Positions 32,487 through 40,281 of a DNA stretch of 40,626 nt are shown here, piece by piece. The translations under genes were made by a program, and so were the position numbers. The notes beneath the pieces were generated by a model. The model did no database searches. It was not told where the DNA came from and was given only the letters and a program-made list of their open reading frames with translations. Source of the DNA: Roseomonas sp. (GTDB taxonomy: Bacteria > Pseudomonadota > Alphaproteobacteria > Acetobacterales > Acetobacteraceae). Numbering within the stretch: the stretch's first letter is position 1; every line of letters begins with the position of its first letter. The DNA lies in assembly GCA_020249775.1 (NCBI GenBank), contig JADCFA010000014.1:1-40626 (forward strand), in the 5' to 3' direction.

Positions 32487-33559
32487 GGCGAAGCCCCTTT
32501 TCGCCGTTCAACCTCACGCTCGATTCGAACCGCCAACCTTTGGCCCTTCCGACCCATTTCTCCTTCGAAAAGCGGCACATCGCCACAGCGCAGCCTGACC
32601 GGCGCCCCCGGGGGAACCCCAAGCGCGATTCGGTCCCCGATCCTCAGATTGAGCACCGAAGACAGTGGCATGACCTGTTCATCAAGCACCACATCAAGGC
32701 CAATGTCCGTGTGGCGCAGTTCCTCGGCAAGGTGAGTTTCCCAGATACTGTCGCGGCCAAACTTCTCCCCCATGAATTGCTGCAGCAGCAATTCGCGCAC
32801 TGGTTCCAGCGTTGCGTAGGGCAGTAGAATTTCCAATTTGCCGCCACGGTCTTCCATATCCACCCGGAGGCGTACCAGGACGCAGGCATTGGAAGGGCGG
32901 CTGATCACCGCAAAGCGGGGGTTCACCTCAAGCCGTTCAAAACGGAAATGGACCGGGCATAATGGTTCAAAGGCCGCCGTCAGGTCATCCAGCACCACAC
33001 TGACCAAACGCTCGACCAGGGTGCGCTCAATGGTGGTGTAGGGGCGACCTTCGATTCGCATGGCCGCCGTGCCACGCCGACCACCCAGCAGTACGTCCAC
33101 CACCGAATAGATCAGCGCCGAATCAACGACGGCGAGGCCGTAATTGTCCCATTCATCGGCCCGCGTCACTCCCAGCATGGCGGGCAAGGGCACTGAATTC
33201 AGGTAATCCCCAAAGCGGAGTGACACAATGCCGTCAATCGAGACATCAACATTGTCCGAGGTGAAATTTCGCAAGGTTGTGGACATCAACCTGACCAGCC
33301 GGTCAAAGACGATCTCCAGCATCGGCAAGCGTTCATAGGATATAAGGCCAGAGGAAATGATCCGCTGGATCCCGCTTTCCTCCGCCTCACGCGTTGGGCC
33401 GACGCCAAAGCCAAGCAGGCTGTCAATTTCGGCTTGGTTCAGGACCCGTGCCGAGTCCCCAGCCATCCCGGAATCGCCCGCCGCGTCAGTCGCTGCCTCC
33501 TCCTCAAGAGAGGCACCCCAGGCGGCAGCGAGGTCTTCTTCTTCGTTCGTGCCGCTCAT
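32483..33559 (-). CDS. fliM: Flagellar motor switch protein FliM
   Basis: 358 residues. The CheY-P-binding peptide LNQAEIDSLLGFG is at residues 40-52, preceded by a 39-residue acidic extension common in this group of alphaproteobacteria. The CheC-like middle domain follows (ISYERLPMLEIVFDRLVRLM, TLRNFTSDNVDVSIDGIVSL), then the C-terminal SpoA domain (LGLDVVLDEQVMPLSSVLNL region), which binds FliN. It forms part of the C-ring that sets rotation direction. Translationally coupled to fliL upstream and the DUF6468 gene downstream. Confidence 0.95.
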   Translation of the reverse strand: MSGTNEEEDLAAAWGASLEEEAATDAAGDSGMAGDSARVLNQAEIDSLLGFGVGPTREAEESGIQRIISSGLISYERLPMLEIVFDRLVRLMSTTLRNFTSDNVDVSIDGIVSLRFGDYLNSVPLPAMLGVTRADEWDNYGLAVVDSALIYSVVDVLLGGRRGTAAMRIEGRPYTTIERTLVERLVSVVLDDLTAAFEPLCPVHFRFERLEVNPRFAVISRPSNACVLVRLRVDMEDRGGKLEILLPYATLEPVRELLLQQFMGEKFGRDSIWETHLAEELRHTDIGLDVVLDEQVMPLSSVLNLRIGDRIALGVPPGAPVRLRCGDVPLFEGEMGRKGQRLAVRIEREVERRKGASP

Positions 33560-34086
33560 TGGACGAGGATCTCCACGAACAGCACATCATTCACCCTGAC
33601 CTGCTGCGCCTCCGGGCGGCCAGCCTGGGCGACCGCGATATTGGCGCGGGCCACCAATTCTTCACGCAAACGCTGGGTTCCTGCCGAACCACGCAACTCC
33701 TCAGGCCGGACCTCCCTCAGATAGGTCTGAAACAGGTCCAGCAGGCGGGGCATGGAAGCCTGCACCAGCGCGCCATCCTCTGGCCGCGCCAATTCCAGCT
33801 TGCTCCGCAGCTTCACATATACGGCCCGGCGTCCGGGAGCGTTTAGGTTGGTGATAATCTCCGGCATGTCCAGGAAAGTGACCGTTCTCGGACCCGGCTC
33901 CCGAGCACCGGCCGAAGCAGGGGGTTGGCCCATGCCGAGCAAAGGCGGCAAAATACCGCCAAACCACAACCCTGCCCCGATCGCGACCAGCAATATGGGC
34001 GCGCCCAAAAGGATCAGGAGCTTCTTGCGCCCCCCGCCCTTCTTCCCCGCTTGCGCTTCCTCGCTGGCCTCAATTTGCCCTGACAT
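33556..34086 (-). CDS. fliL: Flagellar basal body-associated protein FliL
   Basis: 176 residues. A Lys/Gly-rich cytoplasmic N-terminus leads to one transmembrane helix (LLILLGAPILLVAIGAGLWF) and a periplasmic stomatin-like domain ending ARANIAVAQAGRPEAQQVRV-NDVLFVEILVQ. RTVTFLDMPEIITNLNAPGR-RAVYVKLRSKLELA is the typical FliL start of the periplasmic part. FliL rings surround stator units and support torque. First gene of the seven-gene minus-strand operon, 247 bases from the divergent flgF start. An AAGGAGAG ribosome-binding site precedes ATG 34086. Confidence 0.92.
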   Translation of the reverse strand: MSGQIEASEEAQAGKKGGGRKKLLILLGAPILLVAIGAGLWFGGILPPLLGMGQPPASAGAREPGPRTVTFLDMPEIITNLNAPGRRAVYVKLRSKLELARPEDGALVQASMPRLLDLFQTYLREVRPEELRGSAGTQRLREELVARANIAVAQAGRPEAQQVRVNDVLFVEILVQ

Positions 34087-34205
34087 AAAACTCTCCTTCG
34101 TGGTTCATTTTGACAGGCTCCCCTTAAAGAAGCCTTGCGGCAGGCCTTGCCGGGCCAAAAAGGTTTGGACCGGCAAGAACTGCCTTGGTTGACCACTATA
34201 AAGGA

Positions 34206-34221
34206 TGGCACGCCAGTTGCA
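34206..34221 (+). promoter_or_regulatory. Sigma-54 promoter upstream of flgF
   Basis: TGGCACGCCAGTTGCA matches the -24/-12 consensus TGGCACG-N4-TTGCA at every defined base, with the required 10 bases between GG (34207-34208) and GC (34219-34220). It lies about 100 bases before the flgF start in the fliL-flgF divergent region. In Caulobacter-like hierarchies, rod/hook genes are sigma-54 controlled with a FlbD-type activator; the same is inferred here. Confidence 0.8.
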
Positions 34222-34333
34222 CCACCGTTTTTACGGAGAGGCCTCACGGACTTTTCGGGCCGGCTGGACGGGCCGGCGGCATCTTCATCGTCGAAAGGAG
34301 GTTCGTGGTTTCGGACCTCCGTATGGAGCAATT

Positions 34334-35077
34334 ATGGACTCGCCCGGCTACATCCTGCTCTCTCGCCTGTCGCTTCAGGAGCGTTCCACCCAGGCGCTGG
34401 CGCATAATATCGCCAATGCGGATACGCCGGGTTTCCGGGCCATGCGGCCGATCTTTGGCCAAGTGATGGTAAGCCTGCGCGGCGCCGGCAGCATGCCGGG
34501 CGATTCTTCCATGTCCTTCCCACAGGACCGTGCAACCTGGCGGGACATGAGCCAGGGAAGCCTTCAGAATACCGGCAACCCGTTGGATGTGGCGATTGAC
34601 GGGGATGGCTTCTTTGTTGTCGAAACCCCGCAAGGGGAGCGCTACACGCGCGCCGGGCGGTTTTCCATCGGCGCTAATGGCCGGCTGGTAGACCAGGAAG
34701 GCAATGCGGTGCTGGATTCGCGTGGTCGGCCCATCTCGTTTTCCGCCCAGGACACCCAGATCGAAATCACCAAATCCGGCACGATCCAGAGTGAAAATGG
34801 CGAAATAGCCAAGTTGCGGGTAGTGCGGTTCGAAAGGCCGCAGAACCTGATGGCCGAGGGCAACCGCCTTTTCGACGCCAAGAATGAGGTCCCTTTGCCG
34901 GTCGAAGAGTCGCGGATGCTGCAAGGGATGCTCGAAGGCAGTAACATCTCCCCTGTGCTGGAAATCACCCGGCTGACTGCTGAAATGCGCGAATTCCAAT
35001 ACGCCAGCATGTTCACTGAACGCGAGGGTGAACGCATCACTAACGCGGTAGAGCGCATTTTGCGCCGCCGGTCTTAA
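34334..35077 (+). CDS. flgF: Flagellar basal-body rod protein FlgF
   Basis: 247 residues from ATG 34334. The N-terminal rod motif LSLQERSTQALAHNIANADT-PGFRAM and the central NPLDVAIDGDGFFVVETPQG-ERYTRAGRF segment are standard for the FlgE/F/G group. The C-terminal helix (LEITRLTAEMREFQYASMFT) contributes to rod packing. The first 129 bases of the longer open frame from 34205 overlap the sigma-54 promoter and are not coding. FlgF is a proximal-rod subunit exported by the flagellar type III system. It leads an operon with flgG, flgA and flgH. Confidence 0.94.
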   Translation: MDSPGYILLSRLSLQERSTQALAHNIANADTPGFRAMRPIFGQVMVSLRGAGSMPGDSSMSFPQDRATWRDMSQGSLQNTGNPLDVAIDGDGFFVVETPQGERYTRAGRFSIGANGRLVDQEGNAVLDSRGRPISFSAQDTQIEITKSGTIQSENGEIAKLRVVRFERPQNLMAEGNRLFDAKNEVPLPVEESRMLQGMLEGSNISPVLEITRLTAEMREFQYASMFTEREGERITNAVERILRRRS

Positions 35078-35099
35078 GACAGATTAGGAAATAGCCGCC

Positions 35100-35885
35100 A
35101 TGCGTTCTTTGCAAATTGCCGCCACCGGCATGCAAGCCCAGCAGACCAACATCGAAGTCATCTCGAACAATATCGCCAATATCTCGACCACCGGCTTCAA
35201 GCGGCGGCGGGCGGAATTCCAGGACCTGATCTATCAGAACCTGCGTCGGACCGGATCGCAAAGCGCCGATACCGGCACCTTGCTGCCATCCGGCGCGCAG
35301 CTTGGCCTTGGTGTGCGCACGGCGGCAGTTTACCGCATCAGCGAACAGGGCAATCTGCAGCAGACCGAAAACCGCTTCGACATCGCGATTCGCGGCAATG
35401 GCTATTTCCAGGTACTGCTGCCTTCCGGTGAAACCGCCTACACGCGCGACGGCACTTTCGGGCTTTCGGCGGAAGGCACGATTGTGACGGCCGAAGGCTT
35501 CACGGTGCAGCCCGCCATCACCATCCCGCAAGCGGCGCGTGATGTCACGATCAACGCAACAGGTGAAGTGCTCGCCAAGATTGATGGTCAGGTTCAGCCG
35601 CAGAATGTTGGTCAGATCCAGCTCGCTATCTTCGCCAATGAAGGCGGTCTGGAAGCCATTGGTGAAAACCTGTTCCTGGTCACCCCGGGTTCCGGAGACG
35701 CGCAGGTGGGCTCGCCTGGCGCAGCCGGTTATGGGCAGGTACTCCAGGGTTTCATTGAAACCTCCAACGTCAATGTCGTGCAGGAAATTACGGCGCTGAT
35801 CACCGCCCAGCGTGCCTATGAGATGAATTCACGCGTCATTTCCGCAAGTGATGAAATGCTTTCCACCCTGACGAGGCTCCGCTGA
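35100..35885 (+). CDS. flgG: Flagellar distal rod protein FlgG
   Basis: 261 residues, the family's normal length. MRSLQIAATGMQAQQTNIEV-ISNNIANISTTGFKRRRAEF at the N-terminus is the FlgG signature, with DLIYQNLRRTGSQSADTGTL as the specific following segment. The GNGYFQVLLPSGETAYTRDG core and the C-terminal IETSNVNVVQEITALITAQR-AYEMNSR complete it. It builds the distal rod that crosses the peptidoglycan and outer membrane rings. Its TGA overlaps the flgA ATG (35883-35887). Confidence 0.96.
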   Translation: MRSLQIAATGMQAQQTNIEVISNNIANISTTGFKRRRAEFQDLIYQNLRRTGSQSADTGTLLPSGAQLGLGVRTAAVYRISEQGNLQQTENRFDIAIRGNGYFQVLLPSGETAYTRDGTFGLSAEGTIVTAEGFTVQPAITIPQAARDVTINATGEVLAKIDGQVQPQNVGQIQLAIFANEGGLEAIGENLFLVTPGSGDAQVGSPGAAGYGQVLQGFIETSNVNVVQEITALITAQRAYEMNSRVISASDEMLSTLTRLR

Positions 35886-36841
35886 TGCGCCGACGGCTTC
35901 TTCTGCTGCTGCCGGTTGGGCTGTTGGGGCTGCCGGTATCCGTACGCGCTCAAGTGGCGGTGCTGCGGTCCCACACGCTGGTCGAAGATCAGGTCATTCG
36001 TATTGGCGATATCTTCGAAGGAACGCCGCGCGGCGATGTGGTGGTGGGCGCTGCCCCCGCCCCAGGCCAGCGCTTTGTCCTAGAAGCCGGCCAGCTTGCC
36101 GCCATTGCAAGACGCTTCGCGGTGGAATGGCGCCCAACATCGGGCGCCGAGCGCAGCGTGATCGAACGCCCAGGCCGCGCCCTTTCGCGCGAAGCGGCGC
36201 TCGAAGCGTTGCGTAGCGAACTGCTCGGGCTTGGCTTACCGGCGGATTCCGAACTTGAGCTTGCTGTTTTTTCGCCACCGATTTTGCCACTCAATGCGCT
36301 GCCGCGAGTCTCCGCCGAGGGCGGGAATTATGAAATGGCATCCAATCGCTTCGCCGCAACGCTGGTTGTCATGGCCGATGGTATGCCAACCATTCGTATG
36401 CGGCTGGCGGGCCGGGCCATTGCCACGGCTCCGGCCGTTGTCGCCACACGCCGGCTTTCGGTGGGCGACGTTGTTGGGCCTGATGATGTTCGGCTCGTAC
36501 AGTTGCGCGCCGAGCGAGTCCGCCCAGGCACGGCGCAGCGCCTGGAAGACGTGGTTGGCATGCAGTTGCGCCGCCCCATCAGCACCGATTTGCCCTTCAT
36601 GGGCGCAGACCTCATGACGCCCCATATTATTGCCAAGAACGAGGTCGTGTTGATGGTTGTGGAAGGCCCTGCTTTATCACTGACGACGCAAGGCCGCGCG
36701 CTTGAACCCGCGTCACGCGGTGGGCGGCTTAGCGTGATGAACCTTTCCTCCCGCAATGTGGTGGAGGCGGAGGCGATTGGGCCTGGCCGTGTGCGAGTAC
36801 GCCTTGGCGCCAGTCCACTGCGTACGGCTGATAGGAGTTGA
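35885..36841 (+). CDS. flgA: Flagellar P-ring assembly chaperone FlgA
   Basis: 318 residues. A Sec signal peptide (LLLLLPVGLLGLPVSVRA) is followed by the SAF-domain region typical of FlgA (TAPAVVATRRLSVGDVVGPD, DVRLVQLRAERVRPGTAQRL, EDVVGMQLRRPISTDLPFMG). A C-terminal beta domain contains NEVVLMVVEGPALSLTTQGR. It is a periplasmic chaperone for FlgI. It overlaps flgG at its start and flgH at its end, so it is translationally coupled to both. Confidence 0.92.
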   Translation: MRRRLLLLLPVGLLGLPVSVRAQVAVLRSHTLVEDQVIRIGDIFEGTPRGDVVVGAAPAPGQRFVLEAGQLAAIARRFAVEWRPTSGAERSVIERPGRALSREAALEALRSELLGLGLPADSELELAVFSPPILPLNALPRVSAEGGNYEMASNRFAATLVVMADGMPTIRMRLAGRAIATAPAVVATRRLSVGDVVGPDDVRLVQLRAERVRPGTAQRLEDVVGMQLRRPISTDLPFMGADLMTPHIIAKNEVVLMVVEGPALSLTTQGRALEPASRGGRLSVMNLSSRNVVEAEAIGPGRVRVRLGASPLRTADRS

Positions 36842-37578
36842 TGATGCGTCTTCCCGTAATATTGCTGGCCGCAGTTAGCCTTTCTGCATGCAGCGCCGCC
36901 GAAAGGCTTTCGCGTCTTGGCCAAGGCCCAGAGATGGCGGGAATAGAAAATCCGACCTCTGATCCGCGCTGGCGCCCAGTGACCATGCCGATGCCGAACC
37001 CGAGCGATCCGCCCGTGCAGAACAATAGCCTGTGGCGCCAGGGAAGCCGCACCTTTTTGCGCGATCAACGCGCCGCATCGGTGGGTGACCTTGTAACCAT
37101 TCTGGTGTCCATCCAGGATGAGGCGGATATGGAAAACTCCACCAAGCGTAATCGCGACAATAGCGAAAGCATGGGGATTCCAAATCTGTTGGGGCTTGAA
37201 TCATCTTTCGGCAGGCTTTTCCCGAGCGGCTTTGATCCTTCGAAAGCGGTATCAGCCAGTTCCGCCAGCGATGTGAATGGTACGGGCACGTTGAAGCGCT
37301 CAGAACAGATCAATCTGCGCGTCGCCGCGACGGTTTCGCAGGTGCTGCCCAATGGCAACTTGGTGGTGGTTGGCCGCCAGCAAGTGCGAGTCAATCAAGA
37401 ATTGCGGGACTTGCAGGTCGGTGGCATTATTCGTCCGCAGGATATCGGTTCCGACAACACCGTAAAGCATGACCGCCTGGCGGAAGCGCGCATCGCCTAT
37501 GGCGGGCGGGGCACAATCAGCGATGTCCAGCGCCCGCGCTACGGACAGGAATTGCTGGATATAATCCTGCCATTCTGA
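36841..37578 (+). CDS. flgH: Flagellar L-ring lipoprotein FlgH
   Basis: About 245 residues. The signal carries a lipobox (VILLAAVSLSAC), so the protein is acylated and sent to the outer membrane. Family segments are NNSLWRQGSRTFLRDQRAAS-VGDLVTILVSIQDEADMENS, VLPNGNLVVVGRQQVRVNQE and DIGSDNTVKHDRLAEARIAY-GGRG. ATG 36841 overlaps the flgA stop; ATG 36844 is equally possible and gives better spacing from the AGGAG site at 36833-36837. The expected next gene, flgI, is not in the window. Confidence 0.94.
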   Translation: MMRLPVILLAAVSLSACSAAERLSRLGQGPEMAGIENPTSDPRWRPVTMPMPNPSDPPVQNNSLWRQGSRTFLRDQRAASVGDLVTILVSIQDEADMENSTKRNRDNSESMGIPNLLGLESSFGRLFPSGFDPSKAVSASSASDVNGTGTLKRSEQINLRVAATVSQVLPNGNLVVVGRQQVRVNQELRDLQVGGIIRPQDIGSDNTVKHDRLAEARIAYGGRGTISDVQRPRYGQELLDIILPF

Positions 37579-37588
37579 TGATCTGAAG

Positions 37589-37632
37589 GCATGAACCGCA
37601 CTGCTTCATCACTCCAGTGGCGCGGTTCATGC
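37589..37632 (+). terminator. Hairpin after flgH
   Basis: 11-bp perfect arms GCATGAACCGC (37589-37599) and GCGGTTCATGC (37622-37632), with a further ACTG/CAGT pairing inside the loop. It lies 11 bases past the flgH stop. It lacks a T-run but is the best candidate for ending the flgF operon transcript. Confidence 0.5.
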
Positions 37633-37680
37633 AGACGCATCTCGAGCCTTCGTCGTTCGTCAAATCAAAAGCGTTTGTGT

Positions 37681-37784
37681 TAGAGCGTGTTGCGTTAACT
37701 TGGGTTCACGCAACCTGCTCTATATCTTTGCTTTTCGATAATCTTCACACTTTCGGATGATTCCATCTGAACGTGACATGCTCT
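37681..37784 (-). repeat. 104-bp double-palindrome intergenic repeat, copy 2
   Basis: Inverted copy of the element at 24797-24900, same length and hairpin order. The GTTGCGT hairpin is at 37681-37722 (two mismatches between arms) and the CATCTGAACGTG hairpin ends near 37775. Mismatches partly keep and partly weaken the stems. It lies between flgH and the convergent olsB gene, again in an intergenic 3' region. Confidence 0.8.
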
Positions 37785-37859
37785 GCTAAGCTCAAACAAA
37801 CCACTGACGAGAATATAAAGCAACGATTAGACCATCAGACTGTTTTCCCCGCCATGGTT

Positions 37860-38690
37860 TTACCGTTCAGCGTGTTTTCGTTCGTAGTGTTTGCGGTATT
37901 TTTGAGTCACCAGATCAGTCTTCACCACCACTGAAACATCCGTAGTGTTGAATGGCCGATCCAGTACGGCGCCATCGCCAACAAAACCACCGAGACGCAG
38001 ATAGCCCTTCACGAGTGGTGGCAGCGCCGCAAGTGTGGCGCGCCTGTCAATGCTGGCCGGGTCCTTGCGACGCATTTCAACATACAGTTCCGGCAGCGCG
38101 CACGGGCGAAGTTCTGGTGGCGCCAAGTGGAAGGCGTGCAAATAGGTCAATTGATCGGCTAGCGCATCCAGATCCGTGCCAGGCAGGGAAGCGCAGCCGA
38201 ACATCAGCGCAATATCATGGCGGAAAACATAAGCCGCTATGCCATCCCACAGTAACTGCAGGGTGCCTCGGCTGCGATAGGCAGCGTCCACACAGGACCG
38301 GCCTAATTCCAGCACTGGCGCAGGGTAGGCGACCAAGCGGGAGATGTCATACTCACTCTCGGAATACCAGCGCCCAAGCTTTTCCGCGGCGTGCCGCCGG
38401 ATCAGGCGATAGGTGCCGACTACGGATTCGGGCCCTTTGCCCCGATCATGGTCCACTACCAGCAAATGATCGGCCACCGCGTCAAAATCATCGCGGTCAC
38501 GATAGCTTGTGGCAGTGGCAGCGTCGGGCCGGGCACCCATTTCCTGGTAAAATACACGATAACGAAGCGCCTGTACCGCATCTAATTCATCAGCGCTGCT
38601 AGCAAGTCGTACGCCCAAATTACCGGCGCGCAGTTCTTCAAAGCCCGCTCCGGGCGGCGTAGCTTTGTCTTGAATAACTGGCATCAGCAA
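37860..38690 (-). CDS. olsB: L-ornithine N(alpha)-acyltransferase (OlsB type)
   Basis: 276 residues, GNAT-fold acyltransferase of the OlsB group. It forms lyso-ornithine lipid from ornithine and 3-hydroxyacyl-ACP, the first step to phosphorus-free ornithine lipids. Visible features are AVQALRYRVFYQEMGA near the N-terminus, VVGTYRLIRRHAAEKLG-RWYSESEYDI, the conserved LELGRSCVDAAYRSRGTLQL-LWDGIAAYV, the MFGCASLPGTD block and LPPLVKGYLRLGGFVGDGAV. The O-acyltransferase partner OlsA is not adjacent. A haemolysin annotation sometimes attached to this family is misleading. Confidence 0.9.
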   Translation of the reverse strand: MLMPVIQDKATPPGAGFEELRAGNLGVRLASSADELDAVQALRYRVFYQEMGARPDAATATSYRDRDDFDAVADHLLVVDHDRGKGPESVVGTYRLIRRHAAEKLGRWYSESEYDISRLVAYPAPVLELGRSCVDAAYRSRGTLQLLWDGIAAYVFRHDIALMFGCASLPGTDLDALADQLTYLHAFHLAPPELRPCALPELYVEMRRKDPASIDRRATLAALPPLVKGYLRLGGFVGDGAVLDRPFNTTDVSVVVKTDLVTQKYRKHYERKHAER

Positions 38691-38786
38691 CCCCGTCCAC
38701 GGGCGGCCGGATTCCGGGACAGCCCCAGGGTTACAAACCGCAAATTTACTTATAGATTAAATTGATCAAACGCCAAAGCTGGGGGC

Positions 38787-39212
38787 TCAGCCGGCCCCGC
38801 CCCGACGTTTGCGGGGCTTGGTGCCCAAGCCGATTTTCTTGGCCAAGGTGGAGCGTTGCTTTGCGTAGCGCGGCGCAACCATGGGATAATCCACCGGCAG
38901 GCCCCAGCGTTCCCTATACTGATCCGGCGTCATGTTGAAGGCGGTCTTCAAATGCCGTTTGAGCATCTTCATCTTCTTTCCGTCTTCAAGACAAATGATA
39001 AAGTCCTGAGTGACGGACTTCGAGATTGCCACCGCGGGCTCAGGACGAATCGGCATTGATACTGGTGCGGTTTCAATGGAAGTCAAAGTTCGATGGACTT
39101 CTTGGATCAATGACGGCAGGGCTGAAGCGGCGACAGCGTTATGCGCGATATGAGCTGAGACAATTTGAGCCGTCAGGGCCAGAATGTTCGACGCTGTTTT
39201 TCCCTCGATCAT
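38787..39212 (-). CDS. mucR: MucR/Ros-family transcriptional regulator
   Basis: 141 residues from ATG 39212; the frame upstream to 39356 is AT-rich non-coding sequence. The zinc-finger region DFIICLEDGKKMKMLKRHLK and TAFNMTPDQYRERWGLPVDY are the family hallmark, followed by PMVAPRYAKQRSTLAKKIGL. The first 60 residues form the helical oligomerisation part. MucR proteins are H-NS-like regulators that in alphaproteobacteria control exopolysaccharide, motility and surface genes, which fits its place near the flagellar locus. Autoregulation is common in the family. Confidence 0.93.
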   Translation of the reverse strand: MIEGKTASNILALTAQIVSAHIAHNAVAASALPSLIQEVHRTLTSIETAPVSMPIRPEPAVAISKSVTQDFIICLEDGKKMKMLKRHLKTAFNMTPDQYRERWGLPVDYPMVAPRYAKQRSTLAKKIGLGTKPRKRRGGAG

Positions 39213-39224
39213 CAGTATTCTCTC

Positions 39225-39237
39225 CAAATTAAATTTG
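39225..39237. promoter_or_regulatory. AT-rich palindrome before mucR
   Basis: CAAATTAAATTTG, with 6-bp perfect arms, lies 13 bases upstream of the mucR start codon in a strongly AT-rich intergenic segment. MucR proteins prefer AT-rich targets, so this is a reasonable autoregulatory site; nothing more can be shown. Confidence 0.35.
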
Positions 39238-39360
39238 TCTCTTTTTAATTTTTTCTTGGGAGAAAAGCAAGTATTGCGTTTTTGAACGAATTGTAGTCTT
39301 TTTTCGAATAGTAGGCATATCCGAAAAAGAGAACCTTGCGTTGGAGTTGCAGCCATCGCT

Positions 39361-39606
39361 ATGCGCCCGCCTGTCCATAACCCGGATTACTGTATTGACG
39401 TTACCGCAGAAACCTGTCCGATGACCTTTGTTCTTGTGCGCCTGGCGCTGGACCAAATGAAACTTGGCCAAATTCTGGAGGTCAGGCTGCGTGGAGCCGA
39501 ACCGCGCCGAAATATTCCCCTGACTGCGCAAGAGCAGGGCCATGGGGTCTTAAGCGTCGCAGATACAGAAAACGGAGATTCCATTATTTTCTTGCGCCGC
39601 GGTTGA
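39361..39606 (+). CDS. TusA/SirA-like sulfurtransferase-family protein
   Basis: 81 residues. The TusA-fold signature is the N-terminal CIDVTAETCPMTFVLVRLAL, with Cys in the C-P-M motif that in TusA proteins carries persulfide sulfur. It is followed by LGQILEVRLRGAEPRRNIPL and a final strand SIIFLRRG. Members relay sulfur in thiolation or sulfur metabolism, or serve unknown roles. Divergent from mucR with about 150 bases between. No sulfur-metabolism genes are adjacent, so the pathway is not defined. Confidence 0.8.
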   Translation: MRPPVHNPDYCIDVTAETCPMTFVLVRLALDQMKLGQILEVRLRGAEPRRNIPLTAQEQGHGVLSVADTENGDSIIFLRRG

Positions 39607-39628
39607 AAAATCCGAAGCTTTCCCAAGG

Positions 39629-39701
39629 TGTCCGGCATAAGCGCCTATGGGACCAAATTGGCGATTTGAGTGACGGAGGATTTCTGGCTCATCGTAACCC
39701 C
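39629..39701 (-). repeat. Dispersed TGT-ended repeat, copy C
   Basis: 73-bp copy in inverse orientation to copies A and B, with the outer end TGTCCGGCATAAGCGCC at 39629. It is the copy closest to A, sharing the ACCAAATTGGCGATTTGA core. It lies just past the TusA-like gene, with no transposase gene attached. Confidence 0.75.
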
Positions 39702-39755
39702 CAATGAGAGCTAAGATTGGCAGTTATGCTCAATTTTTATGCCTTGGCCCGCCCA

Positions 39756-40281
39756 CTACACCCTTTCCACCACACGGAATCCGGGTGACGCTAGCGGCAG
39801 GCTGTACCGGCTGATGGCAGCGTCTTCGCCGGAGACGTTCATCGCAACCCAGATCACGCGGCGGTTTCGCTCCGCCATGCTATCCCCAAGCTCCGAAATC
39901 CATAGCGTATCCCGTGCCGCACCAAGGCGGCGCAGCATATCGCGGTGCTGGTTACGCGCCTCGGCGTTGGAAAGCGCCGACAGGATGAATGCCGCCATGC
40001 GCGGGTTCACGATGGCCGGCACAGGAAACTCAGCGCCAGTATAGGGATTGCGTTCGCGCCGATCGAGCATCACGCGGCCTTCGCGAATGCCGTAGGCCGT
40101 GCAGCGCTGCAACGGCCAGAGCTGCCCCGCGACAAACAGGCCGATGTCCATGTAGGGCGCCGCGCCATCGGTGAGATCAACGCGGAGGTACCGCGCGGTG
40201 ACCGGGGCCGGCAGCACCAGCACGACATTCCCCTGGCTCTCATCCTGCGCCTCGGCACTCAACAGCCCGGTGTCTGCCAAG
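39756..40281 (-). pseudogene. Phage-structure-like hypothetical protein, N-terminus cut off by an IS element
   Basis: About 174 codons remain. The reading frame enters from the IS3-type terminus at 40282, so the 5' part lies beyond the inserted element or is lost. The remaining part begins LADTGLLSAEAQDESQGNVV and contains TARYLRVDLTDGAAPYMDIG-LFVAGQLWPLQ, a beta-sandwich-like pattern I associate with structural proteins of tailed phages or tail-like elements. It ends SRYSLPLASPGFRVVERV. The assignment is tentative; no other phage gene is in the window. Confidence 0.45.

Noticed and set aside
32515-32535. tRNA T-loop-like string GATTCGAACCG
   Set aside because: It lies inside the 3' end of fliM, and no acceptor, D or anticodon stems can be paired around it.
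37579-37859. Search for a truncated flgI after flgH
   Set aside because: The interval holds only a hairpin and the 104-bp repeat; no FlgI-like peptide could be read in any frame.
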